Below, in pieces: positions 59,137 through 64,000 of a DNA stretch of 64,000 nt. Numbering within the stretch: the stretch's first letter is position 1; each line of letters starts with the position of its first letter. The position numbers and the translations under genes are program-made. The stretch comes from Laburnicola sp. R22_1 (lineage: Eukaryota > Ascomycota > Dothideomycetes > Pleosporales > Didymosphaeriaceae). The notes beneath the pieces are model-generated. The model was not told the DNA's origin, made no database searches, and was given only the letters and a program-made list of their open reading frames with translations. The stretch lies in assembly GCA_014281115.1 (NCBI GenBank), contig JACONQ010000011.1, positions 1,550,001-1,614,000 on the forward strand. The letters are read 5' to 3'.

Positions 59137-59620
59137 GATGACGCATCATACATTACCAGTCCTCGTACAGATTATAACCAAGGTGTTCGTTCTGTGGTTT
59201 GCAGCGCATTTTTTCACACTGTAGAGTTGATAGAGAAGTGCCTTATGTAGTACGTAGGCGGAAACCTGAAGGCGGAAATGGGGGACTCAACGGAGTTCGC
59301 AATTGCTAGCAGCACACTCTTTTATTGCTCTGTCGCAAGGACTGCTTGTATCGTAGAGATGCTGTAGAGGTTATTTCTGTCGCATTGCGGAGTCTTCGAC
59401 GTCGACTACCTACCCAAAGTTCCCAGCCTTTGAACCTAGCCTAAACCCCCTTCCTGCTTGCGTGAGTCGAAGTCTATAACAATGGAAGTATCGGCGTCTG
59501 TTATAATGTGTACTTGTTGGCACCGTGGGAGACTGTTATGTACAAGCTCTGATTTACCCACGCACAAGCACTGCGCCAAGCCCGTTCGTCAGCCCCACTG
59601 TGTACGCTAGGTAGCTTAGG
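59137..59620. other. Intergenic flank of the DNA transposon
   Basis: About 480 bp of ordinary-composition DNA up to the TA duplication at 59621-59622. No feature recognised. Confidence 0.5.
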
Positions 59621-59622
59621 TA

Positions 59623-59668
59623 CCCTAGCTTGGCAGTCCGTGCAACGCGTCACTCCATGCAACACCCC
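59623..59668 (+). repeat. Left terminal inverted repeat of the pogo element
   Basis: CCCTAGCTTGGCAGTCCGTG and onward is the inverted copy of the right end, with about four C/T or G/A mismatches in 46 bp. Confidence 0.88.
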
Positions 59669-60174
59669 AACATAATCGCTCAGCCACAAACATGAGGCTA
59701 TAGAGACAGCCACAAAAAATAATATTACAAGATTTTCTAGAGTTGAGGTCTCTAAGGCCTGTAGATAATTGCTAGCTACTTAGATTATTGATATCTGCTT
59801 AGTGTTTTAATAATTCGGCCTCTGCGTAACTGTGAGGCGGATGCAACAGATAAGGCCTTATTAATATCTACAGCCTCACGCTAAGCCTATTTCTTCTTAA
59901 TAGATCTGCTAGAAGGCTTTAAGGCCTTCTTATTACCCTTTTAGGATAATCTAATACGTTTCTAAAGTTGACTTTGTGCCTTGCGGGCCTGTTGTTTAAG
60001 ACGTTAATCTGCAGCCTTATTAGCCCTCTGCTTTGCGCGCGCATCTCTAGCAGCTGCTTAAGCAATACGCCTCTCCTGGAGAAGTCTTGCCTTAAGCTGC
60101 TAGCTAGCCCGACGAGCCTCTGCTTGCTCACTTTTTTAAAGCTGTTTTTGCTAATCCTCTATATCTTTTTAGTA

Positions 60175-61659
60175 TTAATAATCGCGGGCCCGCTGCACGC
60201 TATAAGGTGACCAGAAAACAGCTCCACTATAATACTTATCTGGCCAATTAAGAGGTAAAGGCCTGCCTCGCTTTGAGCGCTTCTTCTGTATTAATAGGGC
60301 CTCGCGGAGGCCATTGTTTTCATACTCTAAAAGCTGTTTCTGTACAGAGATATAGTGTACAGTTCGACTAAGCTTCTTGGCCTTATTATCTCCGCCTGTA
60401 TCCACAGCGGCCCTTAGTAGCCTATCGATCTTTCTCCAGTCTAAAGCACTGAGTACTAAGGTTAAGCTTTCTTATAATCCTTGCTTAGATAGTTAAGACT
60501 AATTAAATCTATTAAGTATAGTCGTCGGATCGAGTGGGGAGATGCCTATAGCTTTAAAGGCCCAGAGGATCAATGGCTGCCTCATTATATTGACCTAGGC
60601 CTGCCAGAATAGGCTAAAGAAATCTCTCTTAGCAATTAAGGCTAGTCCCTGGCTGTTATTTATAAAGACTGATAGCTCGTTTAAATATGCTGTTAATAGA
60701 GGCTTAAAGACGCAGACATTAAGAGGCTGCAACATATATATAGAATGAGGCGGATATATAGCTAGCAGAATCCTATTATAATTACAAAAGCTAATAAAGT
60801 CCATTATAATATAAGATCTATAGCCATCAAGAATTAATAGCCAATACAATTATCTAGATTTTAGCTTTGTGAGCCGATTAAACACCTATTACAGCCATAT
60901 AAGGCCGATCTAATTATTGATCTAGCCAGATTCTAATACCATAATAAAGGCCTAATAGTGTTTAGGATTAATATCCTCAGCCTAGCTTAATTGTATATTA
61001 ATAGAGCTGGCCTAATAGATAAGACCTAGGGCCAAGACAGATCTGTTGGCGCATATACAAGCTATAATTAATATCTACTTATAGCTGCCATCTTGTATTA
61101 CTTACCTTACAGCCTTGGCCTTATATAGAGGCCTATTAAAGATCCTCTTAGAGCAGGAGGTGATGCTAAGCAGGAAGCCTTTCTCGTCCATATTGTACGT
61201 ATCTTGAGCCTCAATCTAATATTGTTCAATCTTACGCTGTAAGAGCTCGAAGTAGAGCTTATATTTAGCTAGAGAATTAGCTTTGTGGCGATTGTTATTG
61301 ATGCCAGCTGTCTATTAAGATATTAAGGATTCCTTGTTCCGCTGTACAAAGCGATCAACCCAGGATATTAAGATTTGCTTTTTGGCTATATATGAAGCAA
61401 AGCTCTGTATTATCTGCCTTGTAGGAGGAAGGCCACGTTTGGTGAGCTGTTTGATATATTGTAGAAGCTCTACTTTTTGTTGTTGGCTAATATTTTGACG
61501 CGCGGAGTTGGTAGCTATACCTGCTTGTGTGACGCCTTGGTGCTGACGCGTTAGTGTAGAAGTCACAACACTATAATCCTTTGCAACCTGTCTATATGAG
61601 AAAGATTCTCCTGGCTCTCGCGATTCGATTGCTGCTATCGCAGCCTTAATTGGATCCAT
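60175..61659 (-). pseudogene. pogo/Fot1 transposase pseudogene
   Basis: It starts at MDPIKAAIAAIESREPGES, with an N-terminal psq-type helix-turn-helix (SYRQVAKDYSVVTSTLTRQH) and a CENP-B-like segment. The catalytic core is visible in pieces: YNMDEKGFLLS (first Asp, about 61,180-61,205) and LLILDGYRSYIIMDF (second Asp, about 60,830). PPHSIYMLQPLNV follows (about 60,730), where the expected third Asp (QPLDV) is Asn because GAT became AAT. A basic stretch KKRSKRGRPLPLNWP follows. Several TAG/TAA stops interrupt the frame between these blocks. Not functional. Confidence 0.88.
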
Positions 61660-61702
61660 ATTGGTGGAGATATGGCGCGTTAAAGTTGGGGTGTTGCATG
61701 GC

Positions 61703-61748
61703 GGGGTGTTGCATAAAGTGACGCGTTGCATGGACTACCAAGCTAGGG
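61703..61748 (-). repeat. Right terminal inverted repeat of the pogo element
   Basis: The reverse complement begins CCCTAGCTTGGTAGTCCATG, matching the left end. Directly followed by TA at 61749-61750. Confidence 0.88.
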
Positions 61749-61750
61749 TA

Positions 61751-62061
61751 CTAGACAAGTGGGTGCGATCGCGCGGAATGACGCGGTGGGAACAGAGTTG
61801 GCAACAATTAAGTTAATCAAGTCGGGGTGAATTGATTAATTGATTGACGGATCTGGTGGCTTTTGCTTGACTTGATTAACTTGATAGCAAAAATAAGGCT
61901 CGACTTATTAACTTGTTTGACTTAATTAATAACTGTATGTATAATTTAGGCGTAGTAAATTAACTACTGTATATCTCGTATATTGTCTCTAGCTCTTTAG
62001 GAGAGATAGCTTTGTTACGTAGACTTTTTACTGCTGTTGTAGGCTTTAAGCCAAGGCGCTT
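61751..62061. other. Gap between the pogo and hAT elements
   Basis: About 310 bp with repeated CTTGATTAACTT-like words, including a perfect 14-bp inverted pair (61810-61823 and 61869-61882). It is probably the subterminal part of the hAT element. Confidence 0.45.
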
Positions 62062-64000
62062 CTAGCTACGTAGGCTTTGTAGAGTGGAGAGGAGATCTAT
62101 CTTTATATAAAGACGCCTCGTCTCTAGCAAATCGCCTAGCTCTAAGAAGGTCCTCTTATAGTTAGTGGCCGCCACAGGGATGCTAAAGATTGTAAGGGCA
62201 AAGCGCGATAAGACAGGGTACTTGTTAGCCTTCCCCAGCCAGTATAGAATCGGGTTGCGCGCAAACAGGGACTCCTCTAGCACAGGTAACTCGATTATCT
62301 AGCGCTCAAACTTATCGCGACAATAGACTAGACGGGCGTTGTTACCTTGTAGGGTAGCTCTTATAAAATTAGACTAACTGCTAGCTGGCCTAGTACGTGC
62401 CTTCTTTGCTAGAGGCTCTAGAGTACTAATAGAAAAGGCGGCCTCTTTAAACTCTGCCTATAAGCGTTAAAAGCTAATATGGCAATTATCTAGCTAGCCT
62501 TTATATATGTGAGGTCCTGCATAAGCCTCCTTACTGTAATTAAGAGGCACAGCCTACACTTTATCCATATAACTTTTCGTGCGTGGGTGGAGACAACAGG
62601 CAGCGTAGTATGCCAGGGTATCCTTTAGCTTGCGCATATACTTAAGGATCTTTATATAAGCCATATTACAGGTGGCTTGTATATAATCCTCTAGGGCGTT
62701 AACGTTAGTAAAGTCGACGTTGTTATATTAAAACAGCATCTTGTTAAGGGTAGTGGCAAGCCAATTAAGCGTAGGGAGCACCTCCCAGATGGCTCCTAAC
62801 GTGCCAGCTACGCCCCTACCCTCTATACAGGTAGTGGCCTCTTTAAAGGGCTGTAGGATTTTTTAGTACTTTGCAATTGTCGCCTAATCCTTAGCAAAGA
62901 GGCTGTCTTCTTTAATAAACTAACGCTTCTTAAGATTAGGCAGTTGGGAGCGTTAACAGGTGCCCTGGCGACGATATTTAATAAGCTTATAATTAATATA
63001 GTTATTAAGAGGCATGCGAAGCTCGAGCGCGCGCGCAAAACAGTCGTAATAGGAGTTCTACCTTGTCTTTACTAGCTTAACAATCTCTAGCGTTTTAACT
63101 TTGCAATCTGCCTCTAATTAAGTGTTGCTAATTATCTAGCACTACTTAAGAAGCTGTCGAGCCTGCGGAGTACAAATAGAGGCAATGACGTTAATTAAGA
63201 CGCCTAGAGGGCCAACCTTACGCCACTTGTTAAGAAACGCCTCCTCCTTATTAAGATGCTCCTCCGCGTTCTTAAACGCCTTACGATCTTTGCTAAATAT
63301 AATTTGCTGGGCGGCAAGGTTAATTATATAGCAGGCGCAGCGTAGCCATTAATAGCGGGCGTTAAAGTTATATTTAATGGTCAGGGCGTTAATTGCGGTG
63401 TTGTTGTTGGTGGCGTTATTAAGGACAAAGTAACCTAAGTTGCAGGCAGAGATCTTGAAGCTCTTAAGCGTGGCATTAATAACAGCGGCAATATTAACGC
63501 CTGTATGCTAGCCCATTAATAAGGGCAGGCCTAATATGTAATCGCGAGGCTTGCTGTCGCAATTAAGGTAGTGGACGCAGATACCTGTCAACGCCTGCTT
63601 GCCGCCTATTAACGTTTAATTGTTAAAGGAGATGTGTATAGCTAATTGCGCGTCGCGTAGATAATTAACAATAGTGGGTACGTACGACTTGTACTCTGCG
63701 ATTATATGAGCTCGTAGGGTGTTGTGGGATCTCTATAGCTCTGCCTTAGCCAGCGGGTTAGCCTGCTGTAACATAGCTTAAAAAGCGGCGCCCTTAATTA
63801 CAGAGAGCGCCTAATTATTGGCCACTACCTAATTAAGCACTAATTATAGGAAACTTGTGCGCGAGAAGCTCTCTGCAATAAGGTTAGCGACGCCCTGCGG
63901 TACGCTAAGGCCTTTGTGATATATGTAGGCGAGCAGAGAGGATTGCTAGGAGGGAGTTGTGACGTGGGAGGTGGCTTTTGGGCTGTTCTTCTTAATGCTG
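62062..64000 (-). pseudogene. hAT-family transposase, RIP-degraded, truncated by the window end
   Basis: Read on the minus strand, many blocks of a fungal hAT transposase are recognisable between stops. Near 63,450: LGYFVLNNATNNNTAIN. Near 63,330: WLRCACYIINLAAQQIIF. Near 63,220: EAFLNKWRKVGPLGVLINVI. The C-terminal dimerisation region at about 62,240-62,110 reads NPILYWLGKANKYPVLSRFA and ELGDLLETRR. Stops are almost all TAG/TAA from C-to-T changes. The N-terminus (BED finger) would lie beyond 64,000. Inactive here; the element boundaries are not visible apart from a likely 3' end near 61.8 kb. Confidence 0.85.

Larger units (their letters stand above)
59623..61748 (-). mobile_element. pogo/Fot1-type Tc1-mariner DNA transposon, RIP-inactivated
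   Basis: 2126 bp with terminal inverted repeats of about 46 bp starting CCCTAGCTTGG at both ends and flanked by TA on each side (59621-59622 and 61749-61750), the target duplication of this superfamily. The TIRs differ only by C/T and G/A changes. The minus strand encodes a DDE_1 (Fot1/pogo) transposase riddled with stops. The whole element is AT-shifted but still readable, so RIP is lighter than in the left-hand Gypsy. Confidence 0.92.

Overview
This window is fungal nuclear DNA, most likely from a filamentous ascomycete (Pezizomycotina; gene content and style suggest Dothideomycetes, but I cannot fix the species). The evidence is short introns (about 45-135 bp) with gtaagt/gtacgt donors and ctaac-like branch sites, ascomycete-specific families (Zn2Cys6 regulator, PTH11/SAT4-type membrane protein, ACS and TRI12-type MFS transporters, CYP51), and sharp alternation between GC-balanced gene-rich DNA and AT-rich, stop-riddled repeats typical of repeat-induced point mutation (RIP).

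Layout. 1-13,700 is an AT-rich repeat block: an old, heavily RIP-mutated Ty3/Gypsy element (minus strand) split by a much younger 6.6-kb Ty3/Gypsy chromovirus (1496-8086, minus strand) with 216-bp LTRs, a perfect 5-bp target duplication, gag, pol with a chromodomain, and a primer-binding site complementary to its own LTR (Tf1-like self-priming). 13,740-59,140 is a compact gene region. 59,623-61,748 is a complete but RIP-inactivated pogo/Fot1-type DNA transposon with TIRs and a TA duplication, and about 62,060-64,000 is a RIP-degraded hAT transposase running off the window.

Core genes, left to right: an HLTF/Rad5-like HIRAN-SNF2-RING translocase (+), a Nep1/SENP8-type deneddylase (-), a branched-chain aminotransferase (-), the Erv2 sulfhydryl oxidase (+), a LYAR-type zinc-finger protein (+), CYP51 (-), a CHK2/Cds1/Rad53-type checkpoint kinase (-), the Atg10 E2-like enzyme (+), a 1132-aa protein whose architecture resembles the meiotic axis protein Red1/SYCP2 (-), two MFS transporters (+, +), an F-box-like protein (-), mitoribosomal mS41/Fyv4 (-), and the Arp2/3 subunit ARPC1 (+). 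Towards the right-hand repeats the content becomes more accessory: a Zn2Cys6 regulator (-), a sugar-transporter-type MFS (-), a P450 (+) and a PTH11-like receptor-type protein (+).

Functional themes are DNA damage response (HLTF, CHK2), ubiquitin-like systems (Nep1, Atg10), housekeeping (BCAT, Erv2, CYP51, mS41, ARPC1), and a possible small TF-transporter-P450 grouping without a biosynthetic backbone enzyme. Exon structures were derived by reading splice sites and checking phase by hand; no alignments were run, so names rest on motif recognition.
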